DNA of 64,000 nt, taken from positions 85,770,511 to 85,834,510 of the forward strand of contig CM068832.1 in assembly GCA_028554795.2 (NCBI GenBank). The letters run 5' to 3'. Below the pieces are notes generated by a model. That model had not been told where the DNA came from. It searched no databases and was given only the letters and a program-made list of their open reading frames with translations. The translations under genes and the position numbers were made by a program. Below, piece after piece: positions 1-12,434 of this stretch (position 1 is its first letter; the number at the start of each line of letters is the position of its first letter). The stretch comes from Sinohyriopsis cumingii (lineage: Eukaryota > Mollusca > Bivalvia > Unionida > Unionidae).

Positions 1-251
1 TATAACCGTTTATTGTCACGCTTTTCCCATTTGTAGTGTATATAAGACCATGTTTTCTATAATAAAATTGAACAAGCCCCACTCTTTTGAACAGAAAAAA
101 AATATAGCCCCTAATTTATTTATTGATAGCAAGAAACGTTGCTTCAAATATTTATCCTCAAAGTAACCATACTATAATTTATTTTCCATCTTAAAATTTA
201 TATGTATGCTATACATAATATAATAATAGTATTGATATACATAATGCTAAT

Positions 252-509
252 GGGGGCCCCGAGTGGCCGAGTGGTCTAAAGCGCTCTTCGTTACGGATCA
301 CTGCCATCTCACCTCTGTCTGCGGCGGTTCGAGTCTAAGATTCAGCCAGTGTGGGTATGTGAGAAAGCTTGCCAGTAGCTTCTCGTGGGTCGGTGGTTCT
401 TTCCTGGGTTTTCCCAGGTTCTTCCTCCACCATTAATACTGGCCGCCATGTATAGCCAATCAAGTGCTGAAAAATGGCGTTAAACCCCACAACAACAACA
501 ACAACAACA
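252..509 (+). mobile_element. tRNA-derived SINE (copy 1) with (CAA)n tail
   Basis: The 5' part resembles a tRNA of the Leu/Ser type, with an A-box-like stretch TGGCCGAGTGG near 264 and a B box GGTTCGAGTCT at 326-336. An unrelated body follows, and the element ends in a (CAA)n tail. A 13-bp direct repeat ACATAATGCTAAT lies exactly on both sides (239-251 and 510-522), which is a clear target-site duplication from LINE-assisted insertion. A second copy of the same family lies inverted at about 55.16-55.42 kb. It is not a functional tRNA gene. Confidence 0.88.
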
Positions 510-522
510 ACATAATGCTAAT

Positions 523-3449
523 AAATGGTTTGTTTAGACTTAACTTTTATATAAAATAATTGATTTATATATCAAGCATTCGTTCCAAATTCTAGGGACA
601 TTATTGTTAACATAATATTTACTTCTTAAGCTATCAAAGCATATCCAGTAACATTCATTATTAACAAATTAGTTACACATGTAATACACTTCTGAAAACA
701 TATTTTGTCGGATGAACGTTTGCCCATTAAAGTAATTAAGGGATAACGTTATACTTTGTATCGTACTGTATTCCTAAAGTGTGTTCAGCTAAACCATGTT
801 AAATCATTCAGTTAATTATGCATATGATTTAAAATGTATTCAGATATGATTATCTACTGTTTTTAAGAGATGGAGATTTAGAAGATAGGATTACTAGAAA
901 TGCCTAATTCTATTTGCTGTCACAGTTTCTAACTTACCCTATATAACTTCAGCATATCGCCTCATGTTCAAAGTCACCATACAGAACTATAACCTCCATT
1001 TTAAATCTTATGAAAGGGTGTACAGCATACGTCAGTTAGTGCACTTATTATATATATACATGTCTCCGTATTATGCTACACCTGTCAATATATAGGTTAG
1101 TACTTGCAGTTTTCCGTGCAAGCGAGTTAATACGCGTCTACCATTAAACATAAAACAAAAAGGTAGTACTGTTAGGTAGATTATAAGGTCTTTTTGTTTC
1201 AACTGACAAAAGGCAAGATCATTGCAAATATGGGAACGGCAAGAATAATTACTGCCTTCTAAGAAATTTGATAACCTGGACACATGAAGCCTGTGTTATT
1301 GGTATTGTATATGCACGTTGTTAAGTGTGGCTTCCTTCTTGTTTTATATCGATTTAATAGGAAAACAATTTTAAAGGCACATGTGAGGAAACTAGTTCAA
1401 CGTTTCAAGCGATATATGCTCTCGCTAGAATATATATAATACTTAAGAACATATAGGAATATTTATAGTGACTTAACACAATATTTATTGGGGTAATTGC
1501 ATGATGGAACAATTTAAATTTCCATATCAGGATGAAATATAGGTATAGTGAACGAGTTGATCCAAATGTAACTATATGTGATAAGAAAATGACAAGAGTT
1601 TGCGCCATGAAATAACGTACGTGAAAGGTACACAGAACTGAAAGTGTGAGAGTTATGTAGTGGAAATCCGTTGAATCGATATCACACTGGAAAAGAAAGG
1701 AATGAAACGGTTGGTAATAGGGCTCGCTTTTATTGATATAATCGGTATATGATTTATTCTAAGAAATACAGGTAAAGCTAGTACTGAGATAAATATAAAC
1801 TGATACAAAACAAAACAAAATAACGGTATATTCGACTCAACCCTTGAAGTTTTGTTAGTGAGGCAGCACAAACTTTTTGGTTCAATGAATTTAAATATAT
1901 GCTTGAATAACACTGAATCGAAAACATCACAGGTAGAAACAATACAAACTGTGGATAAAAAATAATAATTAGGGTTGATCTGAGTTATTCTGTATTATGT
2001 GTGAGCGTTTCAACTAATTTCTTGCAAACTTAAACTGTTGACGATCGTTATAGAAGTATGGAAGGTAAGAGCAGAATAGTGCCGTACAACAATATGTATT
2101 TTACCCAATTTAAATGCACAATTGTGTCAAAACTATTAGCTCTGTCTAAGATATTATTCTCCAAAATATTTATTGTCGAAGGTTTAGTAAAGACAAATGT
2201 GGTGGGAAAAGTAATAATGTCAGAGATATTCCATAATTACATTTCGTATGTGTCAACTAAGTATTCCCGCTTTTTCTTATACTTCGTGAGTCAGATATGA
2301 CAGTATAATTCGACTGAAAGGTGAATGGCCTGAATTCGAGGTCAACTGACATACAATCAGAACTACATGTTCGGTCGATATTTGTTCAGCGTATAGCACT
2401 GCAGTGAATCTATTCTCTCTCTAGACAGCCTGACTATACTCGCAGTGTGGTACGTTCAAAGCACGTGAGCTTTTGGTTCGTGATTGGGTATCAATGGATG
2501 GTTCGTGAATCAACATTATCGCTGTTCATCTTTCTCTATAATTCTCTCGATGGGCACACAAACCACTAGATGTAGAATTCTGTTTTAATTCATAATGCTA
2601 TAAATACTTTTTGAATGTACACATTTTAATTTACACATTTGATATGCCAGTAAAGAAACATGTTGATTTTATTAAAATACTTGGTTTCATTTTTTCTATA
2701 AAATATACTGTAACACTTAGAGAGTCAACACAAAAATAGGGGGAAGAAACGGGACCTGGATTTCTTTAAACATTTCATTGATATTATGAATTGCCTTTAC
2801 AATTTAAACTGACTTTAGAATTTGCATTGCTGAGGTAAAGTTTTTAATAAAACTTATTTCATATATATTTAGCAAGCATTCTATTTTTTCACCTAATGTG
2901 AAGAACTTTGTTTCAAAATGAAACCCTGCCCAGGATGGCCGCGGTGTCTATGAAAGAGGACGAGTTTCTTGGCAGTGTCAAATACAATATTTCTAAAGCG
3001 ACAACAACATAAGCAGAGCAAGAAGATCAGGAACATTTTAATTATGTATTTGATGGGAAAGGAAAATGTGGAGAAAAAAAAAATGTGCTATTGGCTGGGT
3101 TGGTAAGTCTCGTCTTTGATAAGAAATTAATGGAATTGTTGTTTAAAAAGATGGAAGTGTAAAAAAGAAAACCTAAACGTAAGAAGGAATGATGAACATG
3201 AAAATGGAGAGACAGAGATAGAAAAGAGAAAGACATGCTACTGCAGAGAGAATAAATGGAGAGGCACATAAAGGGATAGAAGAAGAAATGCAGATTTATG
3301 GACAGAAACTGATGAAGATATGCATTGAGAGACATACACTGGAGATGGGAAATACACATTTAGATGCAAATATAAGCAAGGGAAACACAATTACAAACAT
3401 AACAGATATAGAAATAGCAGACGGATAACCACGAACCGTTTACACAAGT
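523..3449. other. host-like intergenic DNA, no gene seen
   Basis: AT-rich sequence with only short, chance-length open frames. I see no domain, RNA gene or repeat structure here. Confidence 0.6.
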
Positions 3450-5600
3450 AAATATTTGGATGTTACCAGAATTACTAGGTTTTCATAAATAAAGTTCAAA
3501 AGTACTTTTTTACTTTGAGAAAATGGATGAAAATTTGTAACGGCAAAGGGAGCAATTAACGCTCATACATTTGAATTACTGGCAAAACTCTTGAAGTCTA
3601 CACGTCACTCTCGATACTGAATGCACCAACCCATTGTCGAATTTGCAAGGGAAAGACAATAGCAATTTGACTTGTGGTGTTCAGCCAAAACGATTCATGA
3701 AGAGTACGATAAATTAAGACAGTGCATATTAATTCAAGCATTCACAATGCGCAGCCAATGCGATGCTGAGATGTAACTTGACGATAAAGAAGTGGATAAT
3801 GTTGCTAGATTGATTCACAAAGTTTCATTTGTCAGTAAGACTGGAGACTATTTTTTAGTTATTAGATGAGTAGTTCCAAATTTCATTCATGCAACAACGT
3901 CTAGAAATAAAACTTCTTACAGGAATATTAAACTAACTTATCTCTTTCTAAGTGAGCTTATCGTAAAGCGAAAGTTAACCTTGTTTCTAATTACTAGAGG
4001 TTGAAATGTAAGCAATACAAATATCATCCTAAATATCTTTGTTGTACAAAGAAAGGGCACGTAATTTATGATTTCTGCAGGTTGCAAAAAAAGCAAAATC
4101 ATAAAGACGGAGCTATCATAATGTTGTTTTGCCAACGAGGTGAAGGTAATAACCTTGTAGTTAAAGTAAAACAAGTGCTGTATTAAACAAACACAAGTCA
4201 GTTTCTATTTTGGATACGCATGGTCCATTCGTATAGAACATGAGCAATATAGTGAGATTTCTTGCTCACTCCAGAGTACTATTAGTGAAACTGATGCTAC
4301 ACAAATAGCACTTTCGTAGGTCGCAGTTAATGTTAACTATGAGAAAAGGGAGACCATATTAGGTACGAACTGGTGAAGTGTGATCATTGACCTATGAAGT
4401 TGTCATTCCGAGGATATATCGATAGATATTTCTTAAACTATCCCATAAAAATAAAATTATTGGACATCTATAAGCAAATGGGAATGATCAAACCATCTAG
4501 AATTTGTTAGTGTCCGAAAATCATGATTTAGGTTTCTAAAAGCTGCAGATATTGTCACACTTATCAAATTGAAGGAAAACATAATCAGATGATACAAAGT
4601 CTCACTGACAACCACCTTTTGAACTTGACAAACCATTTAGCAGAGTAATAGTAGACTGTGTTTGTCTCCTAATAGTGAGGCAATAAATATTGTTCGACCA
4701 TGACGTATCGGTCCATGCGATTTACAGTGGCACTTCCATTGGGTCTCACCAAATCAATCAAATCTTATCAAGGATCAAATTGAATGCCTGGATTTACTAA
4801 AACAATTTTTTGAATTAGACATTCAACAGTTTATCTCTTCTTCCTGTCAACCCAACAGTCAAATATCTTTTTAAAGATTTCACCATACCTTGCAGAACAT
4901 GAATCGGTCATATTTGCTTGAAAAATAAGGCATAATTAGGATGAAGGCGTCCCTTTGCTGTCTTTGCTTTTGTGGAAGCAGTACAAGAATCATTGATTTT
5001 CGGTCATCTTGCACTGGTTTTTTGGACATACTATCCGTGGACCAATGAAGTTACTAAAAGTGAATTTTCTTTCAAAATAATGATTTAAAGTTTAGTTTTC
5101 TTGACTATATCAGTGATTGCAACTATTGGTTGTCAAAGGCTTGCAAAATGCCAAAAGCCAATCTTCTCTAGACTTAGTCAAGACTGAACTGAAGGGATGA
5201 TAGAAATACACAGGACAATAATTTTCATCCTTGTGATAAATTTCTAGATTTTCTTCCCATTGATGAAAGTTGTCTTCTGGCAAAACTTATGATTCTTGAG
5301 CAATTGACAGGAACGTAAATGACAAATTACAACATTAAAACATCTGTGCGGCTGAAACAGAAACAGTTTTGTGATACAACTATTTCAAATGAGGATGTTG
5401 ATATAGATAAGTTATTTAATCAATTAATTTGCACTGATCACAAAACAACGATGATGTTAACTACTCTTCAGAATTCATGAATACGAACTAATCTGGACCA
5501 AAGCGCTGCCCGTCATCAGCTATAGGACACAAATGAACTCAATTTGCTATGTAGTGAATATAAGCACATGTTTAATTATTTTAAAACACGAACACATACA
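3450..5600 (+). other. possible eroded retroelement, otherwise no gene
   Basis: Short + strand peptides in several frames loosely recall an LTR-retrotransposon polyprotein. A zinc-knuckle-like C-C...GH...C patch lies near 4040-4085, and a segment with the spacing of the start of a reverse transcriptase domain (MGMIKPS) lies near 4475-4500. No frame stays open and no LTRs were found, so this is a weak reading and may be chance. Confidence 0.2.
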
Positions 5601-5819
5601 ATATGTCATAACGTTGAGGTTGAAGATTGATTCATTTGAAACAGCAACTACATAGCAATACCCTCTCAAGAAGCAATAATTATATGCTTAATATTTAATG
5701 GAGAACGATTTTATAGAATGAAGCAAACATAACTGAAGCTCAAAAAGTTTTCTAGCGACTAAAGGAGATACTACAGTCCCATTCTATACTGGCATCAAAA
5801 TGCTACATTGTTTATTGTG

Positions 5820-6480
5820 AATATTGAAGTGGGACACTTTAGCAAAAAAGGCGGCTTAATGTTAAAAATAGGTATATCCACTTTGGCGACAATGGGAAAA
5901 TTTAACATGGAGTGAATTGTAGTTGAATTTAGCGACAAGCGATTGGGACACTTTATTGACAAAGGGACCTTAATATTAAAAAGGGGTATATCCATTTTAG
6001 CGACAATGAGAATTTAACATGGGAAATTGAACATGGAGTTAATGTGGAATTGAAGGTAGGGACAATAGATTGGGGCAACCTAGCGACAATGGGACTTCTA
6101 TGTTAAAAACGGTCTTGGCACTTTGGCAACATGTGAAATTTAGCAAAGGGAAACATTGGATTGTCTAGCGACAAAAATATTTAGCCTGTCTAGGGATTGT
6201 TTAGCGTCAGTTATAAGTCCCACTCCTCCAGGCGTTTTATACAGTTATATGTCCCGCCCCGCCGAACGGCGATTCTCAGACAAAGTGAATCACCATTACA
6301 CAACACATTGAGAAGATCCGCGGAGAGGATTTATTCGGCCTGTATAGCCACAACAAAACAAACCTATTGGGTCTGTACAGGGACAATATGAATGGAACAT
6401 GTGGGGTGATGTCACCTAAGTAAAATAGTTAGTGGTTATAGTCACACTACTCCACATTTGCACAAAACACATTGAGCAGC
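5820..6480. repeat. left terminal inverted repeat of element A
   Basis: The sequence from GAAGTGGGACACTTTAGC (5826 onward) reappears in reverse complement at the right end up to about 12428. The match continues with indels through blocks such as TATATCCACTTTGGCGACAA, a CCCGCCCCGCC block near 6255 and GTTAGTGGTTATAGTCACAC near 6430. Internally it is built of reiterated GGGACAA...TTTAACATGG phrases, the same phrase style as the repeats of element B. Confidence 0.85.
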
Positions 6481-6489
6481 GACATTTGT

Positions 6490-7640
6490 TAAGGGATAAG
6501 TTTTTCTCTTAAGGGAAGAAAGCAAGCACACACACATAAACACAAACACATATACACGTACGCGAACGCACACAAACACATTCGACACTTTTTATTAAGG
6601 GATACGTTCTTTGTTAAGGGAAGGGAACAAACAAAAACACATAAAAACATCATTTTGTTAATATACATGTTGTTTTGCTAAGGGAAGAAAACAAATACAA
6701 ATTAACACACATACAAACGTACGCGAACGCACACAAACAAGTACAAATACATAAACTGTTTACTTAAGGGTTAAACTTTTTGTTAAGGGAATAAAACAAA
6801 CACACATACATAAAAAACAAACACACACAAACAAACGTACGCTATTGCACACAATCACATACAAACACAAACCCATACACATACACACACTTTTTATCAA
6901 GGGATGTCCTTTGCTAAGGGAAGAAATAAACACACATACACATAAACACACAAATAAAAGTACACGAACGCACACAAACACATACAAACACACACATGCA
7001 CACACATACAGTTTTTGGTTAAGGGGGTTGTTAATCGCAGAAAACAGACATACACATACACTTTTTGTTAAGGGATACGTTTTTGTTAAGGGAAGAAAAT
7101 AAACAAGCATACAAACACATACAACCGTATGCGAACCCACACACACACATACAAACACTTTTAATTAACGTATATGTTTTTGCTAAGGGAAGAAATAAAC
7201 GCATCTACACACAAACACACACATATACAAATGGACGTTAATGCACAGAAACATACAAACTCACACACACACACACGTGCAAACACTTTTGGTTAAGAGA
7301 TGAGGTTTAAATAAGGGAGGAAAACACACACATACATGCAAACAAACACAAAGAGATGCAAACATACGCTAATGCATACAAACACATACAAATAACACAA
7401 ACACATACATACGAACACTTTTTGTTAATGGATACGTTTTTTGGGAAGAAAATAAACACACATAAACGCACATACAAACGTACGCGAACACACACAAATA
7501 CATGCAAACACATACATACACATAGATACAAACACTTTTTTGTTAAGGAATACGTTTTTTTCGCTAAGGGAAGAAAACAAGCACACATAAACACATACAA
7601 ACACCAACTATCGCAAAGCCAGTGAAACGATGTGTTTATA
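6490..7640. repeat. left subterminal tandem array (about 110-bp unit, AC-rich)
   Basis: Roughly eight imperfect units, spaced 110-160 bp apart, repeat two motifs. One is TTTTGTTAAGGGATACG followed by TTAAGGGAAGAAAACAAAC; the other is a core of type CGTACGCGAACGCAC within ACA-rich sequence (cores near 6557, 6720, 6835, 6958, 7122, 7231, 7362, 7478). The array recurs in inverted orientation at 9.75-11.28 kb. Long open frames here, rich in Val/Cys or Thr/His, are artefacts of the repeat. Confidence 0.85.
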
Positions 7641-7730
7641 GGCACATTTCTATTTTTTAACTGCCAAACACAAAGACAGACAAATAGACTGGTATTTTGA
7701 CTTGTATCTCTTTCCTAGATTGTTGTGGGT

Positions 7731-7746
7731 AGCCCCAACAATGACT
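7731..7746 (-). promoter_or_regulatory. decayed histone-type 3' stem-loop downstream of the X3 homologue in A
   Basis: On the - strand AGTCATTGTTGGGGCT is followed by ACCCA and, about 10-20 nt further, AGGAAAGAGATA. The 3' arm, the ACCCA flank and the purine element match the intact sites of element B, but the 5' arm no longer pairs fully. It lies in the same relative place as the stem-loop after X3 in element B. Confidence 0.55.
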
Positions 7747-7908
7747 GTTTTGTTAACAGGGTTATATCAATGCTATTATTGTCTAGGATTGTGCCCCAGT
7801 CTACCTGGATGCTCACTCACAGGATAGGGTCTGCTTCTTTGGAAGGAGAAGAAGCACTATTTCGTGTCCACATGGCAGTCCACAAAACCTGTCTGGCTCT
7901 TGCTGTTG

Positions 7909-8118
7909 TTAGCACTGTTGAAGTTTCTGAAGTCTGTAATTCTCCGTCCAATCTTCTTGCTCCTTCATGATTTTGTCTTTAAATACCTCTTCTATTAGGT
8001 ATTGTGCCACTTTATACATCCTGCCGTTCTCTATCTCTTCGTATTTAGTTATCAGGCTTTGCCTGACACGATGGAAATTTACTTTGGCGTAATTCATTTT
8101 TGCTAGTATGGAACACAT
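7909..8118 (-). pseudogene. X3 homologue of element A (truncated)
   Basis: The ATG at 8118 opens a 69-residue frame that aligns with B accessory gene X3 (20.2-20.5 kb). Shared pieces are an N-terminal MCS-LAK, HRVR-SLI, a YLIEE-F segment and a W-E-YRLQK segment. The frame stops where X3 enters its Gln-rich stretch, consistent with a frameshift in CAG/CAA repeats, and the C-terminal half is out of frame. No known domain is recognised. It probably was a charged helical protein. Confidence 0.7.
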
Positions 8119-8360
8119 CGTTATAGGTGGACTAGTAAATAATGAAAAGTCAGACTGGAGATCAACTCGCAATATAGGTCTCAAGTGCAGACGCGATTCA
8201 AAACATCCCTGCGAGTTTTATGTAGTAGGAACGCTATATCGATAATGTATAATAATGCTTTGAAGAAAACCCACTAACACTTGTTTCTAAACATAATATT
8301 GTTTATCCATAACAAACAACAACTAACGAGTAATAATACATATAATATAAAATAACACTT

Positions 8361-8366
8361 TTTATT
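8361..8366 (-). promoter_or_regulatory. possible poly(A) signal AATAAA (- strand)
   Basis: TTTATT on the + strand lies just beyond the end of the - strand coding remnant at 8366. It is the only canonical signal near the d/e/f block of element A. Confidence 0.4.
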
Positions 8367-8569
8367 CAAATAACAAAAAAAATAAAATAAAAGAATTCTT
8401 TTGAAACACTTGGTTCGTTTAAAGATTGCGATTCGTTTTGTAGCTGGGGATATTCGTTCAAATGAAGATTGGGAGGTAAATGAGGGGTCTCTTGTTCTTG
8501 CCAAGATTTGATTTCATCCGTTGTTTGTAAAGGCTGTTTTTTGTCACGTATGAGATCTTTGGACCCCAA
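8366..8569 (-). pseudogene. fragment of Polinton gene f (homologue of 26.2-26.96 kb)
   Basis: The peptide shares a WQEQ-TPHLPPN segment and a following L-Q-E-QSL segment with the corresponding frame of element B near 26.75-26.87 kb. No ATG opens it and it ends in T-rich sequence. The rest of the gene and the downstream integrase are missing, so a deletion junction lies between here and 8118. Confidence 0.6.
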
Positions 8570-8597
8570 AGGTCTCTTTCATCTTGTTTGTCCTTTT

Positions 8598-8998
8598 TCA
8601 TCTGGCTCCCATGAGTCTTCCCAGCACTGTTCCCAATACTGCTTTCAACAAAGATCTTACAAGCATGGGTAACAATTCTTTACGTTGTACCGACATTTTT
8701 TTATTTGATGGATTGGTATTTTCTTTTGTGTCATATGACAAAGAACGTGTTGATGCCTGGATAAGCATTCTTTCTGATGTTGAGACAAAGTTATTGTCCT
8801 TTTTCAAGACGTTCAGGCAACAGTCACACACGGTATCGACGGCGTCTTTGGAGGCGGTTTGAATGGGTTGTTTTGCATGAAAGGAATGGCTTTGGAAAGG
8901 ATGGACATCATGTCCAAAAATTTGAATAAAAGAGGATGCAGTTCTTTTCTTTTCTTTCCTTTCGGGTTATAAGAATGATCACTTCTTTTGGGTGGCAT
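8598..8998 (-). pseudogene. homologue of Polinton gene e (27.0-27.4 kb), frameshifted
   Basis: Starting at the ATG at 8998, the peptide begins MPPKRS and continues with GKKRKELHPLL, matching the B gene at 27369-26965. A frameshift near 8820 moves the frame to the second half, which retains the CCLNVLK segment, the K-rich SVQRKE segment and the hydrophobic LLK-LGT-LG-L tail. A TATA-like GCTATAAAAAG lies upstream at 9052-9062 on this strand. Confidence 0.75.
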
Positions 8999-9066
8999 CT
9001 TTGTTTTTTTCCAGAGTAAAAAAACACTGATACCCGTAGTTTGTCCCATGTCTTTTTATAGCGGAA

Positions 9067-9740
9067 TGCTTCGCCACTGATTGTCTCTACGTCGTATCAA
9101 CATGATTAGAGGCATCACTAGACGTGGATGCGTTGGCAACAGACTCATTCGGGACAGTTCTTCCTTGGATAAGTCCACTAAAGTCTGTAACATACCCGAT
9201 CTCTCTTGGAGTTAGATTTTCAGTGCAGGTACTTTATGAACAGCTGCCGGAGCGTCTAAAGACGAGGTGTGTGCAACATCTGGAGGAAACGTTCCTGGAA
9301 ACACTGGTTTCTAAATTGTCCCCAAAGATGGAAGAAAGGGTGTCAAATTGAGGTAGGCTGACATCACCAGGAACGAAAAAGTGGAAGATGCTCAGGCTAC
9401 TGGAGATGCGGTCACCCTCACTGCATGTCGTTGCTTGCAGTTGGGAATGTAAGGTTGCGTCCTGGTCGAAGTGACTCTCTTGCGAGTAAAAGATGATGTT
9501 TGTGGTCTTTTCTGTGGGCGTTTCTTATTCTGGGGATTTTTTCTAATTGGAGACTGTGACCGGATATTACCTCGACTGCTCTTTGTTCTGTGTCATTTGG
9601 GGCCGGGGAGTGGCTTGTTTCTTGGGGCTGACGCTGGGGGCATTGGGATCTTGTTTTAAGATGGAGTGAATGATGAAACCTGCTAGAGAACCTGCTTGCT
9701 TCAGGTTTCAAAATGTTTTGTTCTGTGGTCTTAATGCGCG
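9067..9740 (-). pseudogene. homologue of Polinton gene d (C-terminal two thirds), broken
   Basis: DNA-level similarity to 27.43-28.12 kb of element B begins at the codons for the C-terminal Q-W-R segment. It runs to a stretch encoding the GG-L-GG-I-HS segment, where it joins the AC/GT-rich array. Reading frames are interrupted, and the N-terminal helical region is deleted. The retained middle shows that A and B share one ancestor. Confidence 0.7.
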
Positions 9741-9744
9741 TACC

Positions 9745-11190
9745 ATTGTATGTGTATAGGTGGGTTTGTTTTTTTCCCTTAGTAAACCCTGTATCTTGTA
9801 AAAAAAATAAGTGTTTATATGTGTGTATGTGTGCTTGTATTTGTATCTGGTTGTGTGCATTATCGTACGTTTGCATGTGTATGTGTGTGTATTTGTGTGT
9901 TTGATTTCTTCCCCCAGCAAAAAAACTTATACCTTAACAAAAAAGTGTTTGGTTGTGTGTGTGTGTCTGTATGCCTTTGTGTGCGTTCGCCTACGTTTGT
10001 ATGTGTATGTGTTTCTTTTACTTCTCTTACGTTTGCATGGATCTGTGTGTGTGTGTGTGTGTTAGCTTTATTCCCTTAACAAAAACTTATCAGCTAGCGA
10101 ATGTGTACAGGCATGTGTGTATATGTGTGAGTTTTTATGTGTTTGTGTGCCTTCGCGTACGTTTGTATGTGTGTGTGTGTTTTCTTGTGTGCATGAATGT
10201 GTGCTGCTTTCTTCCTTCAACAAAGAACGTATTCTTTAACAGCAAAGTGTTTGTATGTGTATGTGTGTGTGTGTTTGCATGTGTTTGAGTGAGCGTATGT
10301 GTGTTTGCTTTCTTCCCATAGCAAAAACCTTATCCCTTTTAAAGTGTTTGTGTGTTTGTGTTTATGTATTTTGTATGTGTTTGAATGCGTTAACTTACTT
10401 ATGTATGTGTGTGTTTGTTTTCTTCCCTCAACAAAAAGGTTATCTCTTAATAAAAGAGTGCGTGTTTGTATGTGTTTGTTGCGTTCGCGTAGGTTTGTAT
10501 CTATGTGTGCATGTATGTATATTTTCTTCCCTTAGCAAAATACGTATCCCTTAACAACAAAGGGTTTGTGTGTTTGAGTGTATTTGTTTGCTTACCTTGT
10601 CAAAAACGTTCCCTTAACAAAAATATGTTTGCACGTTTATGCATGTGTATTTGTGTATTTGTGAATTTGATTTCGTTCCTTAAAAAACATATCCCTTAAC
10701 AAAACGGGTGTGAGTTTGTGCGTTTGTTTTCTTCCCTTAACAAAAGACGTATCCCATAAAAAAGTGTTTGTTTGTGTGGGAATGTGTGTGTTTGCGTGCG
10801 TTCGAGTACGTTCGTATGTGTGTGTGTTTGTGTGTATGCATGTGTGTTTGTTTTCATCCTTGACACAAAGCTTATCCCTTAACAAAAAACGGTTGGTATG
10901 TGTGTGTGTTTGTATGTGTTTGTGTGCGTTCGCGCACATTTGTATGTGTGTATGTGTGTTTATTTTCTTACGATAGCAACAAAACGTATCCTTTGACAAA
11001 AAAGTGTTTGAATATGTGTGTTTGTTTTCTTCCCTTAATAAAGCTTATCCCTTAACAGAAAAGTGGTCATATGTATTTGTATGTATGTGTTTGCGTGAGT
11101 TCGCGTACGTTTGAATGTTTGTGAGTATATGTGTATTTATGTTTGTTTTCTTCCCTTAACAAAAGTCTTATCCCTGAACAAAAACGTGTT

Positions 11191-11230
<40 letters not shown>

Positions 11231-11285
11231 AGTTTGTTGCTGAATGTGTTTTTGTATTTGGTTTTACCATAGCAAAAACAAAAAA
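9745..11285. repeat. right subterminal tandem array of element A
   Basis: The reverse complement of the left array: about nine or more units with TTCTTCCCTTAACAAAA, CTTATCCCTTAAC and GCGTTCGCGTACGTTTG cores (near 9863, 9985, 10153, 10388, 10486, 10800, 10930, 11100). The two arrays place the unit symmetrically on both sides of the residual coding core. Confidence 0.85.
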
Positions 11286-11289
11286 ACTT

Positions 11290-12434
11290 TTCCCCGCTCA
11301 ATGTGTTGGTTTTGTGTGAATGTGGAATAGTGTGAATATAACCACTAACTCTTTTGATGATGGGATTGTAGGTAATGGTGTGTTTTGCAGATACAACAAA
11401 TTCCTTCTGCATAATGTATTGATATTAAATAACTTTAATTTTGTATGAAAAATTATTTTAGATCAGCATTGTCGTCACTATGGATTGATGGATAGGTGAT
11501 TCGATGTCTATAAAGTTATCTGTCCCACCCCGCCAGGCATTATATATTACTTTCCGCTCGCTATGTTTAGTCCGGTTGAGGTCATCCCCTTGTATTATTG
11601 TTGCCAATGTCCAGTATCGTGACGTCACCCCACTTGTTCCATTCTTATTGTCCCTGTACAGACCAAATGTTTTCTGTCAGTATACAGGCCCAACTTTTGT
11701 CCGTTTAAATCTTGTCCGTTAATCCCAGGTTGTTTTATAATGGTAATATATATTGTCCGTGAATCGTCGTGAAAAATATAACGCTTGGCGGGGCGGGACA
11801 TATGACTTTATGAAACACCTGGCGGAGCGGGACATGTACTTTTGTATAATGCTTGGCGGACATTGTTGCCAATGTCCAGTACTGTGACGTCATCATTCAT
11901 ATTGTCCATACACAGTCGCAATCCATTTTCGCTATACATCCTTCTGTTCAAATTTCTTTGACCCTAAACAGACCCGATGTGTTTGTATTGCTAGACACGC
12001 GAAAAAAAAAATTGTCCCTGGACAGGCCTAATATTTTTGTCGCTAGACAGGCCCAATATATTTTGTCGCTTTACAAACCCAATATTTTCCCATGTCAAAT
12101 GCCCCTTGTCGCCAGAGTGCCGGCACCCAGTTTTAACATAGAAGACTTATGGTCGCTACGATGCCTCACTCCCTTGTCGCTATGTTCAATTCCCCATTCA
12201 ATTGACGTTAAATGTCCCATGTTAAAATACTATTGTTGCCAAAGTGGATATACCCCTTTTTAACATTAAGATCCCCTTGTTACTAAAATCTATCTATCCC
12301 TAGTTTCTACGTTCAATTCCCCATTCACTCCATGTTAAATTTCCCCATGGTAAAATTCTCATTGTCGCCAAAGTGGATATGACTATTTTTAGCATTATGT
12401 AGCCATTGTCGCTAAAGTGTCCCACTTCACTACT
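11290..12434. repeat. right terminal inverted repeat of element A
   Basis: Inverse of 5820-6480 with insertions. It contains CCCACCCCGCC blocks near 11520, several copies of the AACATGG/GGGACA phrases, and ends TCACTACT at 12427-12434. It is longer than the left copy because of extra reiterated blocks between 11.6 and 12.1 kb. Confidence 0.8.

Larger units (their letters stand above)
5820..12434. mobile_element. Element A: internally deleted, non-autonomous Maverick/Polinton
   Basis: Inverted repeats bound the element. The right end reads TCACTACT, and the left end reads AATATTGA, which matches its reverse complement at 6 of 8 positions. The flanks carry a 6-bp target duplication with one mismatch, ATTGTG at 5814-5819 and ATCGTG at 12435-12440; 6 bp is the known Polinton duplication size. 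The only coding remnants (7.9-9.7 kb, - strand) match three adjacent genes of element B plus its accessory gene X3. Polymerase, integrase, ATPase, capsid and protease genes are absent, so A is a deletion derivative that would have needed trans functions to move. Confidence 0.85.

Noticed and set aside
252..336. Functional tRNA gene
   Set aside because: A and B boxes are present, but the sequence cannot be folded into a proper tRNA end and continues into a SINE body with a target duplication.
6490..7640. CRISPR-like array of regularly spaced units
   Set aside because: Units are contiguous imperfect tandem repeats without unique spacers, in a eukaryotic context.
6760..7645. Long Val/Cys/Leu-rich open frames (and Thr/His-rich on the other strand)
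   Set aside because: They follow the AC/GT-rich tandem array in every frame and strand and have no ordered protein character.
9713..10976. Similar Cys/Val-rich open frames on the right side of element A
   Set aside because: Same repeat artefact in the inverted array.
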